64,000 nt of DNA. Origin: Marthasterias glacialis (lineage: Eukaryota; Echinodermata; Asteroidea; Forcipulatida; Asteriidae). The position numbers were made by a program, and so were the translations under genes. Location: NCBI GenBank assembly GCA_911728455.2, contig OU452239.1, positions 3,547,884 to 3,611,883 of the forward strand, given 5' to 3'. Positions 1-10,015 of the stretch are shown piece by piece. The notes below the pieces were generated by a model. That model saw nothing but the letters and a program-made list of their open reading frames with translations. It ran no database searches and had not been told where the DNA came from. Every line of letters begins with the position of its first letter. Positions within the stretch are counted from its first letter, which is position 1.

Positions 1-823
1 CCCTCATTAGTCGCTCCCGATCCACCCCATCCACACAACAGTTCAAGCACCACGTTTTGTACCGATAAATCCAGGTCCGCGGCATGAACGCAACGCAACA
101 CGGCGCCTGGGACTGAAGGGCAGGGGGAGGGACAAGGTAGTATTGATTGTACGTCAATATGTACGTAAGAAAAGTCATTATTATAGTAATACTAGTACTA
201 CTAGTAGTAGTACAGTAGTGTACTAGAGTACTACCGTATCATAGTGTGAGTGCTGAGAGACTGTGTGGGCTCGTTGGATATGACATTCGTCTCCCAAAAC
301 CTGAAGGGGAAAACATTTCTTGCTGAATTTTTGGTAAGCTGTTTTACAATACATGTCATACTCAGTCATAGCATGGTCATAGCATGGAGGTAATTTCTAC
401 CTCCATCGTCATAGTATTACTAATGCTAGTCATACCATAGATTCTATAATTTACTTTGTTACTAATTGAATCACGAGATTAGGCCTACTTCATGTTTCTC
501 GGCATGGTTTCTCCACCTTCCTCCATGGTTTTTTGAACAAGTTACAATAGTAGCCTGCCCTGGTCCAATTTGGTCTGGCATTTTTTTTTTTTTTTAAAGA
601 TATTTAACATGTTTACTTTAAGATATGGCCATATGATTTTGTGGCCCATGTTATAGCAGGTGGGGGGGGGGGGGGGGTTGGTCGTGGAAGGAGTGCACGC
701 TTAATTAGTTGTATGAAAACCAGCAGAACAGAAGCACAACGTTGAAATGGCCATGTTAAAGCCGCTAGTAGTAGTACTTGTGATTACGTGTTCCCGTACC
801 TGCACCCTTTGCATTGCACACAG
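1..823. other. No gene recognised; simple repeats only
   Basis: The stretch holds a CTA/TAG-rich tract near 180-240, a T-tract at 581-595 and a G-tract at 662-677. Short open frames here are not convincing. Confidence 0.5.
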
Positions 824-1055
824 TACGACTAGAGGGGCGCTGAACTCCTTTTTTGAGATTTTGACATTATTGGTAAAACTAGCGCCCCAGTCCGGTATAT
901 GTGTGGGCACTCTGACGAAGCGGACTTAAAACGAATCTGTGATACCCTGTTATTTAAAAAAGTTGCCAAAATTACGACAAAGACTCAACAGAATTGCTGG
1001 AAAATGGCCTACTGGATTCTCAATATTTCAAAGATGAAATAAAAGGCATTTAATT

Positions 1056-1355
1056 GTACTCACGATCATTTTCGGTTCTCCAAATCATTGAGTTTTTAGC
1101 TCACTAAAAAACCAAAAACTGCAGCCATTACAATCTCCACTTTGCTACTAATGTGATACTCAACGACTGTTTCCTTGTGTCAGTGAAGACCTTCCCCCCC
1201 CCCCCCCCCACAATGGTTACACAGAGGATCAAAGGACTTGACTATTACTTATAGTAGTAAAATGGCGATTCTAACATTTGGTGCTTGATATGTGGCAACA
1301 TTTTTAGTGGGCTAAAAAATCATCAATTTGGAGGACCGAAAATGATCGTGAGTAC
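1056..1355. mobile_element. 300-bp MITE with terminal inverted repeats of about 30 bp
   Basis: The left end GTACTCACGATCATTTTCGG is mirrored at the right end by CCGAAAATGATCGTGAGTAC, and the pairing continues for about 10 bp more. It lies at the inner edge of the left arm of the surrounding inverted repeat. It contains a C-tract (1194-1210). Confidence 0.75.
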
Positions 1356-1478
1356 TGTCACATCTCCACCCACCAATAGAGGGCGGTATTCACTTCTTTT
1401 CCAACATGGCTGATTAAAGAGTTCAACCATAGTTACAAGTCTCCTCATTCTCCATTCATTAAGGCCACATGCCAACAA

Positions 1479-1904
1479 CCGCGTCACGTGACCACTTTTG
1501 GGTATAAAATGTAAACACACACGACATCCTCCATATAGGAAAGGGTGGTACGGTACATTATGATTACTGCATTTTAGTTTATTTGATCGAGGCTTTTCTT
1601 GCGGGTGGCTACATAATAGTCGTCCGACGCCAATAGTGCATGGCTAAAAAAAACGTCTTTTTAGTAGAATTCTGTTAAATTATGAAACAGAGATGTGATT
1701 TAAATAAATGCTACAACATACTAGTTTAAATAAAGGGGCTGATTAACTAATTTATCACTTAACAAAAGTAAAATCGACTGTTTTCAAACTCACTCTGTGT
1801 CACGGCCTATCTCTTTACACGTATTTTGCCATCAGCTGTACGGCGTTATACCCAATAGGGGGGTCACGTGACCAAATGTCAACATTGTCACACAATCGGT
1901 CTAT
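1479..1904 (-). mobile_element. Decayed copy of the GACCGATTGCGCGAC MITE family
   Basis: Read on the - strand it starts near 1904 with AGACCGATTGTG and GGTCACGTGACC. It shares internal landmarks with the complete copy at 21952-22755 (GTCGGACGACTATTATGTAG, GATCGAGGCTTTTCTTG) but lacks several hundred bp of the middle and has a damaged far end. Confidence 0.7.
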
Positions 1905-2120
1905 TAAATGCCTTTTATTTCATCTATTGAAAAGCCAGTCATTAGGCGATTTTTCAGCAATTCTGTTGAGTCTCTGTCGTAATGTTTACAATTCTTTGAA
2001 CATGGTATCGCAGATTCATTTTAAATCTGCATCGTCCGAGCACCCACACATACCGGACTGGGGCACCAGTACGACCGATAAAATGTCAAAATCTCAAAAA
2101 AGGAGTACAGCGCCCTAGTT

Positions 2121-3236
2121 ACTGGGTCTGCAGTGTGACACTCAGGAGCCTGCAAGCTTTTAAGAGGATATAGGAAGATAGAATGCATCTAGGCCTAATG
2201 TCTAATCTAGATTTGAGATTAGAGCTAGCCCGCTAGTCGTAGTCGTGGTTTTTGGTCATAGTGTCCCTTACACTACAGCCTTACCTAGTGTAGTAGACCA
2301 TTAGGGGCATGCTTAGAGTTAGACCATAGACTACCTGCAAAGACCCTCTGGGTTATGACCATTGGGAGGATCAAGGGTTACGACGGTTGGGAGGATTGTA
2401 AGGCTTACAATTAATTATCGCAACTAGAACTATACACATGTACGTCTCTTCTTCTCTCTTAACTCGGACACACTCAAAAGGCCTAGACACAACTCTACCA
2501 CTGTCAGAGGAGTCCAGTGGTAGGGGGTGTTTAAAATAGTCCATGTACATGTATGTTACATGTTTTGTAAAGATGTGTCATCGAGTGATGGTGCGGTGCA
2601 ATGGTGCACGAAAGCCTGGCTGTATGAAATCCAGAACATTTAAATTAAAACTTCTGTGGGAACCATGTTAAAGTCATTTGTACAGCTTGCCCCCACAGTT
2701 CTACACCACTGACAAGAAATACTTCAAAATGTTCATTTGTACGATTGTATGGCTATAACAATAGGCCTAAATAGCGTAAGAACCTGATTTTTAACTAAGT
2801 TTACAGCTAGTGGAAAGACACACCCTTTGGCAGTGTGCAGTTTGTTATTGATCCATGGACGTGTACTACAGGAAGGAGGAATCTTCCTTGACTTGATTGA
2901 CCTTCATTAGATTCTTAGATATTATTATTAGGTCCGCATAAATTATCTTGACAAACCTGTTAACAATGGTCAAATTTAAGGAAGGCCTGAAAACTAAATT
3001 TGCTGTTGTAGCTCAAGCAGTCTTGGTCACTAGCATACATGTCTGTTCACAAATTTACACCTTACATGGTATAAAGATAATGACGGTAGAAAACTTTCCT
3101 CAAAATATTTTTGCCTGAAGTGTTATCGCTTTTAAATAGTAAATGAAATAAAATCCTATAGGAAAATGTAAACATGTATGCGTGTACTCGCAAGAAATTG
3201 CAACAAAAATCAGTAAACAACAATCAATGTTTCAAA
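2121..3236. other. No gene or named repeat recognised
   Basis: AT-rich DNA with short chance open frames only. Confidence 0.45.
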
Positions 3237-3469
3237 TATCGGTAAAATACACAGACCGATTGTGCGACCTGCATCACATGACCTATTGTGGGTATTAAAT
3301 GTAAACAAACACAGTGTCTTCCAAACGAAAGTGCAGTACGGTACATGATGATTGCTTCATTTTGTTTATTGATCGAGGCTTTTCTTTCTCCAAATCTGTG
3401 AAAAATATTCCAGAGTTTGTACATTATTTGGACATTATTTCAGCAAGTGACTCTATTGATACACAAATC
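3237..3469 (-). mobile_element. Fragments of two MITE families next to a LINE
   Basis: Positions 3252-3435 match one end of the GACCGATTGCGCGAC MITE (AGACCGATTGTGCGACC, GTAAACAAACAC, GATCGAGGCTTTTC). Positions 3436-3465 (ATTTCAGCAAGTGACTCTAT) match the middle of the 230-bp MITE found at 50908-51136. The two are fused directly. Confidence 0.55.
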
Positions 3470-4640
3470 CTTTGGCATTTGTGGAATGGCTCTCAAGTGG
3501 TGTCAATCTTACCTTGAAAATCGTATGCATTGTACTTGTATTATAAACAATTTGGTTTCTAAAACATCATTTCTTGATTATTCAGTACCTCAAGGCTCCG
3601 TTCTAGGCCCACAATGGTTTGTGATACATCTCCCATCCAGCACAGAATTGAAAGTTTCCAGCTTCATTATCATATTTCATGCTGATGATACTCAGCTAAT
3701 GTGTCGTTTAAACCTGTTCAGCGTGTGGTAGGCGACAACTTGAACTGCCTTGAGGCTTGTATTATCAAGATTCGTAGGTGGATGAAAATGAGTTATCTTA
3801 AATTGAACGACGATAAAACTGAGTTTAAGCTCATTGGTTCAAAACAACAGCTTGACAAAATTCATATTGATCACATCACTGTCTGCAACGCAGACATTGT
3901 CCCTGCCAAACGTGTCCGTAATCTAGGTGTTATAATGGATCGCACAGTGTCCCTTCATCAACATGTTTCACAGGTAGTACAATCAACATCCAACAATCTC
4001 AGAAATTTAAGCACGATTCGTAAATATCTTTCTCAACATGCAACAAAACAATAGACCGATTGCGCGACAATGTTTAATGGAGGATTACGTGTGTGTTAAC
4101 ATTTTTAACCCAACAGGGGTCACGTGACGTAGATCGCGCAATCGGTCTTTTGGTCCATGCTTTCATCACCTCTCGATTGGACACCTGCAACTCACTTCTG
4201 TACGGCATTGCTCAAGAACAACTAAACCATCTTCAGTTAAAACAAAACACAGCAGCACGTCTAATAACATGTTCTCATCGCTCTTCACATTATAACCTCC
4301 ATACTCTACAATCTTCATTGGCTTCCAATAAAATTGTTAATTATTTACAAACTCCTAGTCCTGACTTACCGCTCAATACACTGCATCTCTCACCCCCTTA
4401 TTTATCCCAACTCATCCCTATAACCCCATCCGAGCAGGTCTTCGTTCAGCAAATCAACATTTTCTCACCGAACCAAAGTCTTTTCGGTCATAGGGGGATA
4501 GATCCTTCCGTACTGCAGCTCCTCGTCTATGGAATAATCTCCCCGTAATATATGCTCTACTTTTTCACTCACCTCTTTCAAAACATCTCTCAAAACACAT
4601 CTCATGAAAATAGCTTACACAGGTTACAGTCTAGATTAAT
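3470..4640 (+). mobile_element. LINE (CR1/L2-like) reverse transcriptase, 5'-truncated and broken
   Basis: The translation carries CR1/L2-type reverse transcriptase motifs: YSVPQGSVLGP (3578-3610), HADDTQLM in the catalytic palm (usually YADD), WMKMSYLKLNDDKTEF (3780-3827), VRNLGVIMD and, after an insertion, LVHAFITSRLDTCNSLLYGI (4149-4206). The protein is spread over different frames. A 100-bp MITE (4050-4149) interrupts it between ATKQ and LVHAF. The first Asp-bearing part of the domain and the endonuclease are absent, so this is a dead 5'-truncated copy. The 3' part is shortened and runs to about 4640. Confidence 0.85.
4050..4149. mobile_element. 100-bp MITE inserted in the LINE
   Basis: It runs from ATAGACCGATTGCGCGAC to GATCGCGCAATCGGTCT. 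It is a strongly deleted member of the family seen whole at 21952-22755, keeping only both ends and the GGAGGATTACGTGTGTGTT segment. It splits an otherwise continuous reverse transcriptase reading, so it is younger than the LINE. Confidence 0.85.
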
Positions 4641-4973
4641 TTTATTGCTTACTTTGTAATTAGGTCTTATTGTCTTCATTCATTATGTTTGTTATTATCT
4701 GTAATTATCTGTAATTTAATACTGTCTGGGTGTTGAGGGGGAGGGGGGCATGGATTTTCCTGCGACAGTGCTCCTTGTGAGTGGTGGCGCCTGCCGCTGT
4801 CAATGGCCGTTTTTGCCCTCCCCCAGTCCTACCAACGGCTTTTTAATTAGCTGTTTCGCAGTGAAGCGCAGCGAAACAGCTCTTGTTCTCGTTAAAGTTG
4901 TTTTTGTAGGTGTTCGGACTCGAGTCCGAAGACCTATTGTTTTGGTACGTTTTTTTTTTTTTTCTTCTTTTTT

Positions 4974-7157
4974 AGGTGTTCGGCCAATTGTTACTGTTAA
5001 GTTTTTTTTTTCCTGCGCATTCTTCCCCCTTAACCTTGTCCGCAAATTTTCTCAAAAAGTAAAGCTTGTATGAACTTGAAACTTACCACGTACAAAGATA
5101 TTAGTGAGTAGATGATACCGAAACTTTTTTGAAATGATGACGTCATTGATGACGTCATGACGTTAAATAAACGTTAAATAATTCAAAAAATTCATAACTC
5201 AAGAACGGCAAATGCTACATTAAAAAGCTTTGGTGCATATGAAAGTTCTTGTAATGTTGGACAAATTGTATGCACACCGTGACCTCAATTGACCTTTACT
5301 TCCGGTAGAAACCGGAAGTTAAAGTAACAAATCATGTTATTTGGGGCTCTAGAGCCTAAGTGAGTAAAAATATCAACAAACTTTTAATGAATAATATTTT
5401 CTTTAGCTCAAGAGCATTCTAGAAATGTGACATATGACGTCATAGCTATGTCACATTGAAATTGGTACACGAGGTCGAAAAAAAAATGATTTTGCTATCT
5501 CAAAAAATAAGGCATGTACGGACTTGAAACTTACTAAATACCTAGACCACAGTGTTTACATAACAAAGAAACAAATTTGGAATGATGACGTCATCGATGA
5601 CGTCATTACATTAAATTGAAGTTTTATATTAAAATACTCATATCTCCAGAATCAGATGCTACATACATGATCTTTACCGTAATTTTCGGCCTATAAGCCG
5701 TGGCTGGTTGTTTTTCGCCCGCAGAAAGTTTCACGCGGCTTATGGGCCAGGCGGCTTATGGGCCAACGTGTCAGTAATGTAAGCCGAAAATTACTGCACT
5801 CGCACAAAAAAATTCAAGACGACAATGAAAATGGCAATGTGACAAAATAAAAAAAACTAACCAGAAAACATATAAGCCTTTAGTTCAGCTATGACAAATG
5901 TTGATATCTAATTCCAATCAAAACACGTAAAGCCGACGGAGCTAGCGCTGCTGAAAACACATCGGCTTTCAATCAGATAAATTGGTATCCGCACGCCGAC
6001 CTGTGCATTGCCGATTATGCAGTTGTCAACCAGTGCGTCAATACGCTACACGCATGTAAACAGGAAGTCGCAAATGTCGGATGTTATCGACCGTTTTGCA
6101 TTCATTGACGGACTTTACCGGTCTTTGCCGCAATCTTTGCCGTAAGCTGCCACTGGAGGGCGCTATAAAAATGTAGCGCGCCCTCTGCCCGTAGCGGAGG
6201 AAACTTCTGGAAACGTTATGCTGCTGTAAATTCTTGCTTTTATGATGGTCCCTGCAACATGCACGATAGGAAGACCGCAACGTAAGGTACGCACGCTGGC
6301 TGGGCTTGTAAATTGCTTGTAAATCGTGTAAATGACATTACAGATAAGCTCAAAAGTATTTAATGGAAAATACCACTGTTTCTGTGTTGACTACAGTAAA
6401 CGCGGTCACGCTTTTGTTCACCTGAAATTAAACCGTGCTCAATGGCCTTTATTTTCGGTCTTTTTCTGTACAAATACTGCGGCATAATGGGGTATAGCGG
6501 CTTATGTGCCGACAACTGAATCTTGCTTTGTAAATTCTTGGGTGCAGCGGCTAATGGGCCGAGCGGTTTTTGGGCCGAAAATTACGGTACACCATTATGA
6601 AAGGTCATAAAGTATTAAATAAATCTTACACAGGGTGTGACCCCATTTGACCTTTACTTCCGGTCGAAACCGGAAGTAGTAGTTTTTTACATGAAAAATC
6701 ATATCTGAATAACGTATTTTGTGTATTAATATATTAACTTAATTTTAAGGCCCTTCCATGATTCTACAAATGTTTACAAAGTTTGATCTCATTTGACCTT
6801 CACTTCCAGTCGAAACCGGAAGTATAAGTTTGTACATACAAAAGTATGTATCTTATTAATGAAACGTGGTACATTAATCATTACATCAATTTAAAGCTCT
6901 CTGGCAATTCTAGATACCATGCACAAAGTGTGACCCCATTTGACTTTTAGTTCCTGTCAAACTGGAAGTTGAAGTTTCATATGACAAACCTTCATGCATA
7001 AAGATCAAAAAGTACAAAGAAATATTTCGCCTGTCAGCATAGCACAAGAGACAACAAACTTGCACACATTATTGACCTTAAGATTTTCAATTACGCAATC
7101 ACTATATTAAGTTTAAGCCGAACACCGTGAGTTTGTTCACAAACTCTAAATTTCTAG
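4974..7157 (+). mobile_element. Inner nested Helentron-like element
   Basis: GGTGTTCGGC (4975-4984) pairs with GCCGAACACC (7117-7126). The 3' hairpin GAGTTTGT-TC-ACAAACTC (7129-7146) is followed by TAAATTT and CTAG (7154-7157). The body is a loose tandem array of about 120-150-bp units. Each has TGACCTTTACTTCCGG and the hairpin ACTTCCGGT-CGAA-ACCGGAAGT, with TGACGTCA motifs between. It is interrupted by a 915-bp TA-flanked DNA element (5675-6589). Confidence 0.7.
5675..6589. mobile_element. 915-bp DNA transposon relic (TA target) inside the inner Helentron
   Basis: The termini are TACCGTAATTTTCGGCC and GGCCGAAAATTACGGTA, with sub-terminal repeats of GCGGCTTATGGGCC at both ends. Comparison with the uninterrupted homologue near 11235 (ATGATCTTTAAACCATATG) shows a clean insertion with TA at each side. 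That fits a Tc1/mariner-type or similar TA-inserting MITE. No transposase frame is seen; the 80-residue open frame on the - strand is not recognisable. Confidence 0.8.
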
Positions 7158-7865
7158 TTTACTTCTCCTTCTTCTTATGCCTGTCGATTGTCCGCTAACA
7201 ATTTAAGCATACTTCCAAAGCTTGTATGAACTTGAAACTTCACACATAGTTAGATATTCACTGAGACATGAAACCGTTTAAGTGACGTCATGATGACATC
7301 ATTAGGTTAAATAAACGTTAAATAATTCAAATATTCATAACTCAAGAACGGCAAATGCTACATTCGAAATCTTTGGTGCACATGAGGGCTTGTAATGTTA
7401 AACACATTGTATGCACACCGTGACCTCATTTGACCTTTACTTCCGTCATCGGGTGTCGAATTACATTAAATCAAAGTTTATTCTTTCAAAAAATCATAAC
7501 TTTTGATCTACACAAGGGATACATTATCGGAAAGGTCATCCAAAACTGCGTAAACGCCTCACAGACATGACCCCAATTTGACCTTTTCTTCCAGTGCAAA
7601 CCGGAAGGTGAAGCCAAATATGCTTAAAAAGTCACAATTTTGGCTCTTGATTAAATATGAAACAGAATTTTGACATGGTTTCAGTGTACTTAATGAAATG
7701 TAATTCATGACATTTGAAAATATTACATTGATGGCGTCATCAAATGTTACAGTTTGTTACAATGACGAGTTTAAAAATAAGTTATTTTTCTATTTCAAAT
7801 TTCTTTTGAGCAAACTTCATCTTGAATTTTTTAATGATAGATAAGGACTATAAAACCCTAATTAT

Positions 7866-7932
7866 GAAATTTCAACAAAATCGGCTGTTGCATAATGAAG
7901 TTATGCAACTGCCGATTTTGTTCAAATTTTTT
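7866..7932. repeat. Long hairpin in the middle Helentron
   Basis: AAATTTCAACAAAATCGGC and GTTGCATAA are mirrored after a 5-nt loop by TTATGCAAC and GCCGATTTTGTTC. This makes a nearly perfect stem of about 29 bp. A single-arm relative (ACAAAATCGGTCGTTGCATAA) lies at 8557-8577. Confidence 0.75.
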
Positions 7933-10015
7933 AGACTAATACAACAGACTACAGTACAGAGCCACCCATGAGAAATACTTACAATAACTCTGGAAGTAAT
8001 CCAGGCCCAATAAAACAAAACAAGAACCCAAAGCCAGGCAGCTGGCCCCCCCCCCCATCCACCCCCCCCCATCCCCCACTTGCCAGTAGCAAATCTCGCC
8101 CAAACACATCAACTCTGGGTTTGTTTATTGGTCAATCCCTTCCAGACACTGTCAAGCAACCCCCTAGGCATGGCTGATTGTTCACAGTTGTCAGGAGGCC
8201 AGCCCATGATTGGTCACCAAAGGGTACCTTAGGAAAAGCAAGTTTGTACACAAACTGATGGCCTTATGACATTTGGGGTCGGTTGGTTTTCATTCATGGT
8301 GTCAGGCTCATAGTAAACAATCAGGCTAAATGGGCTATGACATGTTGTTAGGCTTGCCTTCTTTAGGATTACAAAAAATATAAGTTTTTTGAGCACTCAA
8401 CGAAGGAGTACATGTAATTAAAAAGTTAACAAAATGAGGCCGTTTACAACTGCCACCACATGCCGCAAAGGGATAAGAAGTACTTATCACATGATCACAA
8501 GTTAGATTTTTTTAGTTATAGATAACGACTATAAAAGCCTAATTGTGAAATTTGAACAAAATCGGTCGTTGCATAACAAAGTTATATTAAGGTGAAAGTT
8601 TTAGCGCGATCAGCAATAAAGTCTGTACAGTACAGTTACCTCACTGTGTTGTACCACAAGTGTGTTGCACTCAAGGTTTTGACTGCATGCTCTGTTATGT
8701 GTATACATAGCTTATACATACACGTTGACAATTCAGGTCTTGTCACAGTTCATTGAACTTTGTGGTGTGTTGTTAAGTTCTATGTGTGTGGAATAATGGC
8801 GTCGCGAAGAAAAAGTCAAATTTAATTTTGTAATAAAGCACAAGTTCATGTTTTATGTTCATGTTTAGATATTTTGTTGATTTAACTTTATAGGCTTACC
8901 GAACACCTTGTTGTTGTGATGTTACAAAAACTTATGTCTAGTTTTATTTTTTTTTTAAATAATTTTTCAGCAATTTTCTTTCTAAGCGCTGTTTTGCATA
9001 CATGTAGTTCCCGATGAGCAATTGCAATGAAACTTTCAGTGATGAAAGGCATTAGTGCAATAGTGGTTCTAAAACAGTGACGTCATGATGACGTCATGAT
9101 GACGTCATCACCCGTCGCATGACGTCATTTTAATATTTTTATTTTAAATACTTGAAAATCTGTATCAAATCAGCCATAAGAGACCGTAGGTTTCTGTTTG
9201 CGGGATTGGGTAGGGATAAATTAGGTCTTCATTTTATTCCGTGTGCATGACCTCACGTGACCTCTACTTCCGGTCGAAACCGAAGTGCCTCTTAATTAAA
9301 AAATGGTAACAGTTATGAAGTTGCTTTCAACAGTGTTAGTGTCCGGCCAGGGTCAGCTTTTCAAAAAAAAATACCGATGATGTCATAATAGACAAGAGCG
9401 CCCTCTAGTGGCAGATTGAAATTTGTTCAAAATGCACTTTGAGAAGATCTGTGTAACAAAGTTTGTTGTAATCGCTTCAAAATTGATACACATGATGACC
9501 ATCAGAAAGCCAACATATGTGTGAAGTTTTAGGCTGATGACACGTCATCAGCTGTCACGTGACGTACGATTAAAGATGCACTTTTTGAAGTCGTATATCT
9601 CCAAAAGTGTTGGTCCCATCCTGTTAAAACTTGGCATGTTGTTAGGTACTGGTAAGTTCTTGATTATTGTGAAGTGACGCCGTGATGGCGTCATCACATG
9701 ATTTTTTCATTTTTTGCCCCTTGGAGTCATAAATTGCGGAATATGCTATGATCAAAATTCCTTTTTAAACAGGCTCGATGGGTCATAAATGCTCTGAAAA
9801 CGAATTGACGTCATAACGTCATCATTTGTCATGTTATGTTACCTTAAAGGTACAGTTTCACAATATATATACAGAATGGATTCGATCTCACAAGGCATTA
9901 ATTTTTGCATTATTAACTTCTTCATGCAAACAATTTCAGACTTTCATATTAAGATGAGTATTATTTGAAAATGTTTTCGGCGAAACAGCTTGGCATTCGT
10001 GAATTATGTCTAGTT

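Larger units (their letters stand above)
828..2120. repeat. Composite inverted repeat element (arms 828-1055 and 1905-2120)
   Basis: The two arms are diverged reverse complements of about 220 bp. Shared landmarks include TACCGGACTGGGGC, TTGAGTCTxTGTCGTAAT and CAAAATCTCAAAAAAGGAGT. The middle holds a MITE (1056-1355) and a decayed copy of the GACCGATTGCGCGAC MITE (about 1479-1904). A third arm-like copy lies at 62065-62290. It is probably a DNA transposon relic; no coding sequence is seen. Confidence 0.65.
4908..8941 (+). mobile_element. Middle nested Helentron-like element
   Basis: The 5' end AGGTGTTCGG (4908-4917) lies within a hairpin (TTCGGACTCGAGTCCGAA). The matching CCGAACACCT is at 8899-8908, followed by an imperfect hairpin and CTAG (8938-8941). 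It sits in the T-tract 59 bp inside the outer element and itself holds the inner element. Its own sequence is about 1.85 kb and carries units with TTTGACCTTT next to Ets-like sites. A C-rich patch (8047-8076) explains the Gly/Trp-rich and Pro-rich open frames there. Confidence 0.65.
4849..10013 (+). mobile_element. Outer Helentron/Helitron2-like non-autonomous element, hosting two nested relatives
   Basis: The 5' end AGCTGTTTCGC (4849) forms a hairpin with GCGAAACAGCT (4871-4881). The same 11 bp recurs inverted near the 3' end (9980-9990), followed by a weak hairpin and CTAG (10010-10013). Asymmetric terminal inverted repeats plus a 3' hairpin are the known layout of Helitron2/Helentron elements. 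Its own sequence is 4849-4907 plus 8942-10013 (about 1.13 kb). The element at 10016 shows an uninterrupted version of that junction. No Rep/helicase coding is seen. Confidence 0.7.

Noticed and set aside
4750-5073. 107-codon frame rich in Phe/Ser
   Set aside because: It runs through the T-tracts and stacked 5' ends of the Helentron nest.
7968-8177. Pro-rich and Gly/Trp-rich short proteins
   Set aside because: They are produced by a C-rich patch within a mobile element.
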